Source: Candidatus Omnitrophota bacterium (lineage in GTDB: Bacteria; Hinthialibacterota; Hinthialibacteria; Hinthialibacterales; Hinthialibacteraceae). From it: a stretch of 40,331 nt of DNA. This document shows, piece after piece, positions 24,908-34,230 of this stretch (its first letter is position 1; every line of letters starts with the position of its first letter). The position numbers were made by a program, and so were the translations under genes. The stretch spans positions 1-40,331 of the forward strand of contig JBFMBP010000011.1 of NCBI GenBank assembly GCA_040755155.1, written 5' to 3'. The notes beneath the pieces were generated by a model. The model was not told the origin of the DNA and did no database searches. It saw nothing but the letters and a program-made list of their open reading frames with translations.

Positions 24908-25603
24908 ATGAAAAAGAATATCCGTACAATCCTCATTATCTGCATCGTTTTCATGGGAGTTTCGGCCATGCTGTTTTCGGACGCGCTGGCTCAACGCCCA
25001 TTCCGCGGACCAGGCGGCAGGCAAGGGGATTCTGAACTCGAAAAACCATCCGTACCTAAAGACGATAACGAGAAAATGATTCTCGGAGTTTTAAACGATG
25101 TGCTTCAAAATCAAGGATATCTCAACGTTCCACCCAACGATGGCCGCCTGTTGCGGCTATTAACGGAATCGACGAACGCCAAAAACATCGTCGAAGTGGG
25201 TACATCGACCGGCTATTCCGGCCTCTGGTTTGGCCTGGCGCTGCTGAAGACCGGCGGCAAGCTAACGACGTTCGAAATCGACGAACAACGCGCCGCTGCG
25301 GCGAGCGCGAATTTCAAAAAAGCCGGTATGGCGGATATCGTTACGGTAGTCGTAGGAGACGCCCACGAAAAAGTAAAAGAACTGAAAGACCCTATCGATA
25401 TCGTGTTTCTCGACGCGGATAAAGAAGGCTACATCGATTATTTGAATAAACTGTTGCCGCTCGTCCGCCCCGGCGGGCTGATTGTTGCCCATAATATATC
25501 CCCCGGCATGGCCGATCCCAAATTTATGGAAGCAATCAACACGAATCCCGATTTGGAAACGATAGTCCGGTCGGGAGTAAGTTTGACGCTGAAAAAACGG
25601 TAA
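24908..25603 (+). CDS. Class I SAM-dependent O-methyltransferase with a signal peptide
   Basis: 231 residues. The catalytic body is of the catechol/caffeoyl-CoA O-methyltransferase type: VEVGTSTGYSG (about 95-105, SAM binding), LTTFEIDE (about 119-126, acidic end of strand 2), VVVGDAHE (about 147-154) and VFLDADKEGYIDYL (about 166-179, metal-binding acidic site). In front of it is a classical Sec signal peptide (KKNIRTILIICIVFMG ... DALAQ) and a short Gly-rich linker, so it is predicted to leave the cytoplasm. SAM is not known to be plentiful in the periplasm, so either the signal acts as a membrane anchor or the protein has another role. AAGGAG precedes the ATG. Monocistronic. Confidence 0.85.
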   Translation: MKKNIRTILIICIVFMGVSAMLFSDALAQRPFRGPGGRQGDSELEKPSVPKDDNEKMILGVLNDVLQNQGYLNVPPNDGRLLRLLTESTNAKNIVEVGTSTGYSGLWFGLALLKTGGKLTTFEIDEQRAAAASANFKKAGMADIVTVVVGDAHEKVKELKDPIDIVFLDADKEGYIDYLNKLLPLVRPGGLIVAHNISPGMADPKFMEAINTNPDLETIVRSGVSLTLKKR

Positions 25604-25660
25604 GTCATAAAACAGAGAGAATTGGTTAATGGGCGGCTGCTGTGGATGCTCCCACAAGAA

Positions 25661-27283
<1,623 letters not shown>

Positions 27284-28363
27284 CTAGTTCTTCTCCGGCA
27301 GAATCGATTCCATTAAAAGCCGCATTGCGTAGTTTTCCTGCTCGCTGCCCTCGATATTCGCCTCGTTCCAACAAACGATGGAATCCTGGCTGGGGAAAAT
27401 GACGCATACTCTTATCCCGCCGTGTCCGAAAGCCCCGAAAGCGTCCGTGGGAGCGTCCGGCCAATGCCGCTTGCCTTCGCGTCCCACGCCGTTGATCCAC
27501 CAGGCGAAGCTGTAGCTGCCTGCGTGATCGCATTGGTTGTTGCCGCCGCCGATGGAGCGCTGGCCTTCGATCATCTCCGCCGATTCGCCCTTCGTGCGGG
27601 GAATCGAGTTGGGCAGGGGAGAGGCGATAGCCATCGCGGCGAGTTTTTCATCCACCAACGGCTTGCCGTTCCAATTTCCCTTATGCAGATAAAGCAAGCC
27701 AAAGCGGGCCAGATCGCGCAGAGAAATCCTCATGCGGCCAGGCCGGTCGTCGCCGAAACCCATAAAAGTGGGATTATCTTGGCATTGAAGCAAATCGGTT
27801 AGCAGCGGATGCAAGACCTCTTCGTCCACTTTTTCCCACGAGGAGCCATAAACCTTAAGAAAGAGCGCGTCGAAGAACAGCGCCATATTGAAATCGCTAT
27901 AGTCGTACGCCTCGCCCGGCTTCTCCTTCACGCCGTAGCAGGAAATCTGGTTGGCCAAATGCTTCCAAGTAATAAGGCGGTCTTTATGATCCAACGCAGG
28001 ATTGAGATCGTTCAGCCTCGGTTCCCAAGCATCGATTTTATCGTCCAGGCTTTTGATTTTGCCGTTTTCGAGCGCTTTCATTAGAAAATGAGTATACCAA
28101 GGCTTCACGGCGGAAGCGATGTCGATGCGCGCGGCGGGGTCGCCCCAAGCATAAACCATTAAGCCGCGCCGCACGATGCAGCCGCAGCCGTCCATGAATT
28201 TCGGCATTTCCGCCAGTTTGTTCTCGTCCAATCCCACATCGGCGGGGGAAGCAGTTTTCCATTCCTTCCCCGGAAAAAGCGGCTTGGTCTCGTCGGCGGC
28301 GCATTGCAGCAAACTAAAAGTTATCATGAAAACGAACATCGCCGTTCTTCGCAACGAAATCAT
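27284..28363 (-). CDS. Exported serine beta-lactamase-like hydrolase (class C/esterase fold)
   Basis: 359 residues from the ATG at 28363, which has GGGAG eight bases upstream; the longer frame from 28447 lacks a site and would put a hydrophilic stretch ahead of the signal. The N-terminus is a signal peptide (AMFVFMITFSLLQC). The catalytic Ser-x-x-Lys is SAVK at about 84-87, in the context RIDIASAVKPW, and YSDFN (about 168-172) takes the place of the Tyr-x-Asn. The terminal FGHGG (about 317-321) resembles the KTG-like third motif. It is a penicillin-binding-protein-like hydrolase or esterase, not necessarily a resistance enzyme. It sits between an alpha/beta hydrolase gene and the DNA methyltransferase in one direction with tight spacing. 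Confidence 0.78.
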   Translation of the reverse strand: MISLRRTAMFVFMITFSLLQCAADETKPLFPGKEWKTASPADVGLDENKLAEMPKFMDGCGCIVRRGLMVYAWGDPAARIDIASAVKPWYTHFLMKALENGKIKSLDDKIDAWEPRLNDLNPALDHKDRLITWKHLANQISCYGVKEKPGEAYDYSDFNMALFFDALFLKVYGSSWEKVDEEVLHPLLTDLLQCQDNPTFMGFGDDRPGRMRISLRDLARFGLLYLHKGNWNGKPLVDEKLAAMAIASPLPNSIPRTKGESAEMIEGQRSIGGGNNQCDHAGSYSFAWWINGVGREGKRHWPDAPTDAFGAFGHGGIRVCVIFPSQDSIVCWNEANIEGSEQENYAMRLLMESILPEKN

Positions 28364-28397
28364 AATAAGACTCCCTACTCGAGTTGTACCTTCCATT

Positions 28398-29183
28398 CTA
28401 TCGTCCAATAATTTTATATTCCCACAGAAATTCGCGGATGGCGCCATTTACCGCCTGCGGATTTTCCAAGGGCGAAAGATGGCCCGCATTGGGGATGACC
28501 GCCAACGTTGCGCCGCGAATTTTTTCCTGCATAAATCGCACGACTTCCGGAGGCGAAACTGCGTCCTTCTCTCCTACAATAGCCAATGCGGGAACAATCA
28601 CTCCCGCCAGCGTCTCTGAAGAATCGGGACGATCAGCCAGCGCCCGCAAAGCGTCGACGGCGCTGTTTTGTTGGGTGGACAGAATAACCTGCCGGATTTC
28701 TTCCGCTAGTTCTTTGCGGTTGGCCGCCGTCTCGCCGCAGATCAATTTCGCCAGCATGGCTTCCAAAGGCGCGGCGCCCTGCTCGCGGATTTGCGCAATA
28801 GTTTTCATGCGGTTCTCCCGCGCTTCCGGCGAATCGGCTTCGCATCGCGTATCGCAGAGAATCATCCCCGCGAACCGCTCCGGCGCCTGACGCCATAATT
28901 CGAAAAGAATATACCCGCCCATCGAACAGCCGCCGAATACCGCCTTGCGAATCGATAATTGATCCAATAAAAGCACTACTTCGCGAGCAAACGCCGCCAT
29001 GCTCTTTTCTTCTACCAATCCCGGCGACTCGCCGAATCCCGGCAAGTCCGGCGCAACGACGCGCAGGATGTCCGATAAATCCTCCAGTTGATGCTGCCAC
29101 ATTCGGCGATTCATGGGAAAGGCATGAATCAGAACCAGAGCGGGAGCATTCAGATTTCCTTTTTCGGAATAAGCAAGATTCAT
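28398..29183 (-). CDS. Alpha/beta-fold hydrolase
   Basis: 261 residues, cytoplasmic. Visible motifs: oxyanion region HAFPMN (about 20-25), APDLPGFGES (about 44-53), nucleophile elbow GGCSMGG with Ser87, acid in GEKDAV (about 211-216), and His in NAGHLSPLENP (about 235-245). The whole length fits the small esterase / haloperoxidase-like / MhpC-type group. The substrate is unknown. It is the first gene of a run of three on the minus strand (spacing 34 bases to the next). Confidence 0.88.
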   Translation of the reverse strand: MNLAYSEKGNLNAPALVLIHAFPMNRRMWQHQLEDLSDILRVVAPDLPGFGESPGLVEEKSMAAFAREVVLLLDQLSIRKAVFGGCSMGGYILFELWRQAPERFAGMILCDTRCEADSPEARENRMKTIAQIREQGAAPLEAMLAKLICGETAANRKELAEEIRQVILSTQQNSAVDALRALADRPDSSETLAGVIVPALAIVGEKDAVSPPEVVRFMQEKIRGATLAVIPNAGHLSPLENPQAVNGAIREFLWEYKIIGR

Positions 29184-29440
29184 GGCGATGACTCCAATAT
29201 TGTTTTATGCGCGGATTCTTGCAGGAATAATAAATTATTTGTACACGCGAGCGGGTTGCGAAATAAGGGCAGCCGCAGCATGTTGCGCCCTTCTCAATTT
29301 GATTAGCAAGACGGAAACGATAAAGGTTTCTCTTAGTCAGCCGAAAATGGTGTTATTCTTCCACAAGGAGATATACTTAATCTATTAATGTTTTTCTTGG
29401 GTTGAAAAAATCCGTCATTCCAAAGAAAGGGCTATTCCCT
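29184..29440. other. Intergenic region without a supported gene
   Basis: About 257 bases between the divergent hydrolase and radical SAM units. AT-rich; I see no repeat of the other families. AAGGAGATATAC at about 29369-29380 looks like a strong Shine-Dalgarno sequence but only leads to a five-codon frame. Confidence 0.4.
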
Positions 29441-29539
29441 ATGATGACGCTGACCGTGGGCTTATCATGGATTTTATTGTTCGTTATCATTTCACGAAGA
29501 CTCTATTCATTCGCCTATAGCGAGGTTCGCCGTTCATGA
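29441..29539 (+). CDS. Tiny hydrophobic ORF coupled to the radical SAM gene
   Basis: A 32-codon frame, MMTLTVGLSWILLFVIISRR followed by a polar tail. It has one possible membrane helix and a basic C-terminus. Its TGA overlaps the ATG of the radical SAM gene as ATGA (29536-29539), the common sign of translational coupling. The Shine-Dalgarno is modest (AAAGGG about nine bases upstream). It could be a small membrane peptide, a leader that controls the next gene, or chance. It has no Cys/Gly pattern typical of a RiPP core. Confidence 0.35.
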   Translation: MMTLTVGLSWILLFVIISRRLYSFAYSEVRRS

Positions 29540-30555
29540 CCGCCGCCGTCGAAGTCGAAACCAAAGTCGACCACAATTACCATCAACTCCCCAGCGAAAG
29601 AACCAGGCGCTGGGAAGACGCTCTCCCGCCGGAATATTGGGAATACCGCCGCAAATGGGAAGAAAATCCCAAGCGGCATATCGTCGGCCCCGTTCCCGTC
29701 CATCTGGACATCGAGGCGACCTCCAATTGCAACCTTCTTTGCACCATGTGCCCGCGCACGGAAATGGTTCAGGGGGGAACGTTTTGGAAGGTGAAGAATT
29801 TCGACTTCGATCTCTATACCCGCCTTATCGATGAAGGCGCGCAAAAGGGCCTCTGCTCCATCAAATTCAACTACCTCGGCGAGCCGCTGATGAATCCGCG
29901 CCTGGCGGAAATGATCGAATACGCCAAAGCCAAAGGCGTCGTGGACGTCATGTTCAACACCAACGCCGTTCTCCTCACCGAACGCATCGCCCGCCGCCTG
30001 ATCCAATCCGGCCTGGACAAACTCTTCTTTTCCTTCGATTCTCCCTATCGAGAGCATTACAACCAAATCCGCATCAACGCCGACTACGACAAAACTCTGC
30101 GCAACATCAAGCGCTTCATGCAACTCCGCGAAGAAATGGGATCGGTGAAGCCCTTCACCCGCATATCGATGGTGCGGATGAAAGAGAACGAGGAGGAATG
30201 GCAAGCCTTCAAGGAACTGTTCGAACCCATCGTCGACGCCGTCGCTTTCGTGGATTACATGGAGCACAACAGCCAGGCCGTCACCGATAAGATGACGGTG
30301 AAAATGGCATCCCCCAACGCCAAAAAATTTTGCTGCCCGCAATTGTGGCAGCGCATGTTCGTTCATCCCGACGGCGTGGTTACGGTCTGCTGCGTCGATT
30401 CGGCGCGCGAGCTCGCCGTAGGCCATATCAAGGATAAAACCGTCGAGGAAATCTGGACCGGTCCGGAATACCAAAAATTGCGCGATCTCCACGCTTCCGG
30501 ACGTATCGGCGAAATTCCTACATGCGCCCGATGCCCTTTAGCGTTAATGGAATAA
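29536..30555 (+). CDS. Radical SAM/SPASM domain protein
   Basis: 339 residues. The SAM cleavage cluster is CNLLCTMC (Cys65, Cys69, Cys72), in the context DIEATSNCNLLCTMCPR, which binds the [4Fe-4S] cluster. FNYLGEPLMNP (about 115-125) is the usual GEP-like motif that contacts SAM. The C-terminal third is a SPASM-type region with FCCPQLWQ, TVCCVDS and CARCP, which would bind auxiliary Fe-S clusters; LAVGHIKDKTVEEIW is also typical of SPASM proteins. Such enzymes modify peptides or sugars. The first 50 residues are a charged N-terminal extension. The preceding 32-codon ORF overlaps the start by four bases. The target is not evident. Confidence 0.88.
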   Translation: MTAAVEVETKVDHNYHQLPSERTRRWEDALPPEYWEYRRKWEENPKRHIVGPVPVHLDIEATSNCNLLCTMCPRTEMVQGGTFWKVKNFDFDLYTRLIDEGAQKGLCSIKFNYLGEPLMNPRLAEMIEYAKAKGVVDVMFNTNAVLLTERIARRLIQSGLDKLFFSFDSPYREHYNQIRINADYDKTLRNIKRFMQLREEMGSVKPFTRISMVRMKENEEEWQAFKELFEPIVDAVAFVDYMEHNSQAVTDKMTVKMASPNAKKFCCPQLWQRMFVHPDGVVTVCCVDSARELAVGHIKDKTVEEIWTGPEYQKLRDLHASGRIGEIPTCARCPLALME

Positions 30556-30590
30556 CGCCAATCGCCTTTGAATTAGCCGCTTTTAAAATT

Positions 30591-30724
30591 CCTCTCCCAA
30601 GATTGGGAGAGGTAAGGTGAGGGTTGATAATATCTTACGTAATTTCCCTCACCCTAACCCTCTCCCAGAGGGCGAGAGAATTAATAAGCAGTAGGGTAGG
30701 CTCAAAACCAAGCGTAGCCTACCA
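30591..30724. repeat. Composite repeat at the left edge of the capsid locus
   Basis: CCTCTCCC-type unit (30591-30624), an inverted partner (30645-30678), then a GTAGGGTAGGCTC...GAGCCTACC-like unit at 30691-30724. The last has compensating changes (GTAGGCT/AGCCTAC instead of GTGGGCT/AGCCCAC), so its stem is preserved. A similar composite is at 38144-38251 in the same order and orientation. Confidence 0.7.
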
Positions 30725-30745
30725 CATCACTAGATTGAGGGAGTT

Positions 30746-31063
30746 TTAAAAACTCTCCCGTATCTCCACCGGAATCCCCCCGATGTTGCGCACGTCCGCA
30801 ACGCTATTGCTTAGCCGCAATTTCCCCATGAACAATCCGCATGTAGACGTATCGTCCGCCGTCATGAGGTAATCCGCTTCGCCCAGTTGCGAATCCGGTT
30901 TGCCGCATAAAGTGCGCCCCTCGTTGAGCAGCGTTTCTCCGTCATAAAGAAAGAAATCGACTGTAAATTTCGTAAGATCGATCGGCCGCCCGTCCTCATC
31001 GCGACACAAAAAAACGATCTTGACGCCCGCATCGTTTTGGTTCAATTGAATGGCCGTATTCAT
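30746..31063 (-). CDS. BppU-like baseplate/receptor-binding N-terminal domain protein
   Basis: 105 residues, all-beta. The pattern (AIQLNQNDAGVKIVFLCRDE, VDFFLYDGETLL, SQLGEADYLMTADDTS, GIPVEIRES) matches the N-terminal immunoglobulin-like domain of siphophage BppU/upper baseplate proteins, which hang receptor-binding modules on the tail tip. Here only this domain is present. It is the last gene of the minus-strand capsid block, beginning five bases after the stop of the 66-residue gene with GAGGTGAT as ribosome binding site. Confidence 0.6.
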   Translation of the reverse strand: MNTAIQLNQNDAGVKIVFLCRDEDGRPIDLTKFTVDFFLYDGETLLNEGRTLCGKPDSQLGEADYLMTADDTSTCGLFMGKLRLSNSVADVRNIGGIPVEIRESF

Positions 31064-31067
31064 GAAA

Positions 31068-31268
31068 TCACCTCGTTTGCGGCTTTCCGGGAAACACGGC
31101 GCGCACGCATAGGCGTTGGGCGATCATTACGTAAAGAGCGATGCGATGCTCGCCGCCGGATAGCGTTCCTTCCGCACCCGTCCAGAATTGCCCCAATTTG
31201 CGCCCCGTCCGTTTCAAGATGGGATCGTCGCTATGCAGCGCGTGGCTGTCGGGTCCTATGTTCGGCAT
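31068..31268 (-). CDS. Small hypothetical protein in the capsid block
   Basis: 66 residues, basic C-terminus (FPGKPQTR), no recognisable motif. It fits tightly between its neighbours (18 bases after one stop, four before the next start) and has GAGAGG upstream of the ATG, which is the main reason to accept it. Confidence 0.5.
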   Translation of the reverse strand: MPNIGPDSHALHSDDPILKRTGRKLGQFWTGAEGTLSGGEHRIALYVMIAQRLCVRAVFPGKPQTR

Positions 31269-31286
31269 GATGAGCCTCTCTTTCTT

Positions 31287-32111
31287 TTACCACTCAGTAT
31301 TTGGCGAGAGATAAAACGCTCCATCCGCAGGAGGAGTCGCCGAACGGATTTCCTTGGACGCCTTCGTCGCCGCCGTCGAGTTAGGGTAGTAATAAATCCG
31401 GTAAAAAGTCTCGATCGGCGTAGCAAAATAAATGTCGGAAGGCGCGGCGATTTGCGCTTCGAGATGAGACGGCAAATCCGCCGGGACTTTCCGGATCGTT
31501 CCGTCGATCGTGTTTTGCGCATACCACAAGCGCGAACGCGAATGCTCGCGGGATGCGATCATCACCTCGGCGGATACATTCTGAATCGCCGCGTCGAGCG
31601 ACGCCTCCGAAACTGCGATGCTGGAAGATACGTCCTGCGTTACCGATTCCGCCGACGTATGAATGGTCGCGAGAATATTGTTGTAGTAAGGAACGTACTC
31701 CGTAGCCGACATGCCCAGCTGGCCGTACAATCCCGACACGCTGTCGGCGACGCTGGCGAGTCCCTTGCCCGGTTCGACCAGCGTATAGGTTTGATGCGTA
31801 TAGGCGGTAACGCCGCCGATAATTCCGGAAACGAGAATCTCGTAGGTTCCCGCGGAATCGGCGCTGGTGGAATACGTTCCCGTCGCCACTCCCAATGTCA
31901 CCGCCGCCATCGTTCCATTGGCGATAGACGCACCCATGCGCATAATATCGAATTTCAAGTTATAGGGCGTCGTCGGCGCCCCCGTCTCGGCGTCGGCGGC
32001 CACCACCATGAAGGGTACGGAGTTCCCTTTTTCGAAAACGCCCAAGTAAGTCTGAGCGCGCGCCGTTAGGACGGCGAACAAAGCGAAGAATATATAAGAC
32101 CATCGTTTCAT
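31287..32111 (-). CDS. Signal-peptide-bearing fibre-like protein
   Basis: 274 residues. The N-terminus MKRWSYIFFALFAVLTARAQ is a Sec signal peptide, then a BppU-like/Ig-type beta domain (about 21-115; KFDIMRMGASIANGTMAAV, GTYEILVSGIIGG), a helical stalk-like part rich in Ser and Ala (about 116-195), and a C-terminal aromatic part ending YLSPNTEW. The order beta head-stalk-tip resembles tail fibres, yet fibres of a tailed phage are assembled in the cytoplasm and do not carry export signals. It may thus be a host surface protein, or a phage-derived fibre that is displayed outside the cell. Confidence 0.6.
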   Translation of the reverse strand: MKRWSYIFFALFAVLTARAQTYLGVFEKGNSVPFMVVAADAETGAPTTPYNLKFDIMRMGASIANGTMAAVTLGVATGTYSTSADSAGTYEILVSGIIGGVTAYTHQTYTLVEPGKGLASVADSVSGLYGQLGMSATEYVPYYNNILATIHTSAESVTQDVSSSIAVSEASLDAAIQNVSAEVMIASREHSRSRLWYAQNTIDGTIRKVPADLPSHLEAQIAAPSDIYFATPIETFYRIYYYPNSTAATKASKEIRSATPPADGAFYLSPNTEW

Positions 32112-32201
32112 GATCGCAGTTCTCCAATTCTTTTTAGGTTTATTCCCGATTCCCTCTCAATTATTGCGAGGGATCAAATGTTGAAACAATTTATCGTCGT
32201 C

Positions 32202-32456
32202 TCAGCCTCTCCCCGTGAACAAAAAGCGAGACAACGCGGCGGCGAAGGTTCCGGCTAATCCGCCCAGAATCGCAGCCGCCGATTTGATCCCGGCGATATC
32301 GGACCGGTTCTTATCCATTTGTTCGTGAAATTCCGCCAACGCCTGCTGCGTCTGGCATACGCTGTTTTCGATGCTTTCCAATTTCGTTCGGATATGTTCC
32401 AGCGAAGTTTGGATTTCCACATATTCGCTATTGTAACGAGCTTCGGATCCATTCAT
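32202..32456 (-). CDS. XhlA/holin-like small protein with C-terminal membrane helix
   Basis: 84 residues: a coiled-coil N-terminal part (about 12-55, heptad-like LEHIRTKLESIENSV) and one hydrophobic helix near the end (ILGGLAGTFAAALSRFLF). This matches the shape of the phage XhlA-type holin accessory proteins. No endolysin gene is next to it. AAGGAA lies seven bases before the ATG. Confidence 0.55.
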   Translation of the reverse strand: MNGSEARYNSEYVEIQTSLEHIRTKLESIENSVCQTQQALAEFHEQMDKNRSDIAGIKSAAAILGGLAGTFAAALSRFLFTGRG

Positions 32457-32480
32457 CGTTTTATTCCTTTCTTACACAAA

Positions 32481-32511
32481 TTCATCATTCATCATTCATC
32501 ACTCATCATTT
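32481..32511. repeat. CATCATTCATCACTCATC dispersed repeat (right end of a fibre-like gene)
   Basis: A run of CATCATT units (minus strand AATGATGAGTGATGAATGATG). A near-identical copy is at 35237-35268. Here it supplies the last codons and the TGA stop of the 33356-32499 gene (AAT GAT GAG TGA). Confidence 0.65.
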
Positions 32512-33356
32512 AAAAGTTTTCTCCATTCCGTGGCGCCATGAATGTAAGCGCCGTCCAGACTGTCGTTCGTGGGATGATCGAGATAGATAAACTGTCCAAC
32601 GGCGCCGCTGGGCAGAGAGGAACAAACCTTCAGTTGCAAGGCTCCCGACAGCGCTAGCGTTCCCGTATCGGCGTCGAGCGTCATAGCGCCGGAATGTTCG
32701 TCGCTATGCCATTGGAAATATTGGTCGGAATAAAAATCAAGCGTGTAATCGGAAACCGCCAGGCGGTAAAGCGTTCCATACAACAATACCTTGTCGCCTA
32801 TTGAATCCTCAACGAAGGCGAAAACGTTCCCCGCCTTGACGTCTCGTCCCGCCAGTAAATCTTCTTTAACCTGAACGTCGCCCTGATCGCCGAGAATCGT
32901 CATCAGGTCGTCCACGGTATCCGAATGGAATCTGATATTGCGGTCCGACGTAATGTCGAGGTCGTTCGGCGATACGCCGATCTTGTAAGCATGGCTGTAA
33001 AACCGGATTTTATCGCCAAGAAAATCGGGAAACTCCATCGTCGTGGCTGGAACGATCTTCGCGCCGGAAGTTCCTTTGTTGGTGGGATCGATTTGAATGT
33101 CTCGATTAGAACGGATGACGACGACGTCCCCATCCCGATAAAGATCGAATATCCCGTCGTTAATGGCGACGCCGATCGTTCCCGCCCGAATGGAAGAAGT
33201 CGCCGCATCGACGTTTCCATAAAGAGAACCGCCCGTTTTCAACAAATAGGCGTCCTCGATTTGATCTTTGCCTATGATCGTTTGCGCGAACGTTGAATGA
33301 AGATTCATTATTAGGAATAAAAAAAGAATCGTTATACTTACGAATTTCTGTTTCAT
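32499..33356 (-). CDS. Signal-peptide-bearing fibre-like protein with internal repeats
   Basis: 285 residues. After a Sec signal (KQKFVSITILFLFLIMNL, cleavage near TFAQ) the protein consists of a repeated beta unit: GDKIRFYSHAYKIGV...NIRFHSD and GDKVLLYGTLYRLAV...YFQWHSD are two copies about 80 residues apart. The C-terminus, LPSGAVGQFIYLDHP ... YIHGATEWRKLL, resembles the tip domains of phage tail fibres and similar proteins. I took the ATG at 33356, which has AAGGAA upstream; the longer frame from 33725 runs back through another gene. The gene's stop codon lies inside a dispersed repeat. Confidence 0.65.
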   Translation of the reverse strand: MKQKFVSITILFLFLIMNLHSTFAQTIIGKDQIEDAYLLKTGGSLYGNVDAATSSIRAGTIGVAINDGIFDLYRDGDVVVIRSNRDIQIDPTNKGTSGAKIVPATTMEFPDFLGDKIRFYSHAYKIGVSPNDLDITSDRNIRFHSDTVDDLMTILGDQGDVQVKEDLLAGRDVKAGNVFAFVEDSIGDKVLLYGTLYRLAVSDYTLDFYSDQYFQWHSDEHSGAMTLDADTGTLALSGALQLKVCSSLPSGAVGQFIYLDHPTNDSLDGAYIHGATEWRKLLNDE

Positions 33357-33396
33357 GATTGATTCCTTGTTTTTTGTTTGGCTGAATTTAACTCGC

Positions 33397-33430
33397 GTAG
33401 GGTGGGCTAAAAGCGAAGCGTAGCCCACCA
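33397..33430. repeat. GTAGGGTGGGCT palindromic repeat inside the capsid block
   Basis: GGTGGGCT...AGCCCACC stem, five bases downstream of the stop codon of the 34230-33436 gene. The copy at 38218-38251 has exactly the same distance to the stop of the coiled-coil gene. Confidence 0.75.
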
Positions 33431-33435
33431 AAGAT

Positions 33436-34230
33436 CTAAGCCTCATGATCGACCACATAGCGATGTTGGATGCGATAATGAGACAAAGGCGGAACCGAGA
33501 ACGTATAACCGGAGCAATCGGATTTTTCCGAATAATCCACTCCCCTTTCCAACAAGACGCCGTTGAGATACACGTCCAGCGTCTCCGCGCGGAAAGGATT
33601 CGCCGTCGAAAATTCCGTCCGCGATCCGTTAGGCGCTTCGGCGGGTGAACGGTCGGATTCGTGCCGATGCGCGGCGCCGAGAAGCAAGGAAGGCCGTTCG
33701 TCGATGATGAACGACTGCGTTCCATTGTCGGCGGCGAGAATGCTGGTTGCGCCCGGCCGTTGATAAATCTTTGCCAGCGTCAGCGATTGATCCGGTGTTT
33801 CCGGAACAACGGGCTCCGCCGCCTCGTCGCCTTCGACAATGTCCAATTCCCCTTCCGCCGTCAGAATCGCGAGATCGTAGCGAGGATAAGAGACGGGCGC
33901 GCTGAAAAAACCGCCTGCAGGCAAGCTCGCTTCCTCCAGCGTCCCCGCCAGATAGCCGCTGACGATTGCCCAGCCCGGCTTTACGCGCACGCTCAGATCC
34001 GATTCGGACCCGGGGACGACGAGCAAAGCCTCATCGCTGCCGTCAGTAATCACGGCATCCGCGCCCTGATTGAACAACGCCGCGCAAACGGCGCGCAGCG
34101 CCTCGAAAGCGGCGGCGATATTGCCGTTCCAGCGGTTCATCTTGGCCGACGTCAACGGCGATTCTTTATAGGAAAAAAACGTGGAAACGTTATTGGCGTT
34201 GCTGGGATTGAATTTACCGTAATTAGGCAT
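33436..34230 (-). CDS. Tail-fibre/receptor-binding-like structural protein
   Basis: 264 residues. The N-terminal half (PNYGKFNPSNANNVSTFF ... VKPGWAIVSGYLAGTLEEA) is beta-rich and resembles proteins at the tail tip that build a small trimeric base. The C-terminal part contains FRAETLDVYLNGVLLERGVD and YTFSVPPLSHYRIQHRYVV, the phage-type VYLNGxLLxxGxDY domain. The ATG at 34230 follows GGAGG by six bases and overlaps the preceding gene by eight; the ATG at 34236 is too close to the site. Probably co-translated with the protease-like gene. Confidence 0.62.
   Translation of the reverse strand: MPNYGKFNPSNANNVSTFFSYKESPLTSAKMNRWNGNIAAAFEALRAVCAALFNQGADAVITDGSDEALLVVPGSESDLSVRVKPGWAIVSGYLAGTLEEASLPAGGFFSAPVSYPRYDLAILTAEGELDIVEGDEAAEPVVPETPDQSLTLAKIYQRPGATSILAADNGTQSFIIDERPSLLLGAAHRHESDRSPAEAPNGSRTEFSTANPFRAETLDVYLNGVLLERGVDYSEKSDCSGYTFSVPPLSHYRIQHRYVVDHEA

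Noticed and set aside
29369-29380. AAGGAGATATAC, identical to a common expression-vector ribosome site
   Set aside because: A chance match in an AT-rich spacer; the next ATG opens only five codons and no other vector sequence is present.
29515-30492. A 325-codon minus-strand frame opposite the radical SAM gene
   Set aside because: The plus-strand gene has CxxxCxxC and SPASM cysteines; the antisense frame has no recognisable motif.
33357-33725. N-terminal extension of the secreted fibre-like gene up to 33725
   Set aside because: It would run through a dispersed repeat and the end of the neighbouring gene in another frame and would bury the signal peptide; the ATG at 33356 has its own AAGGAA.
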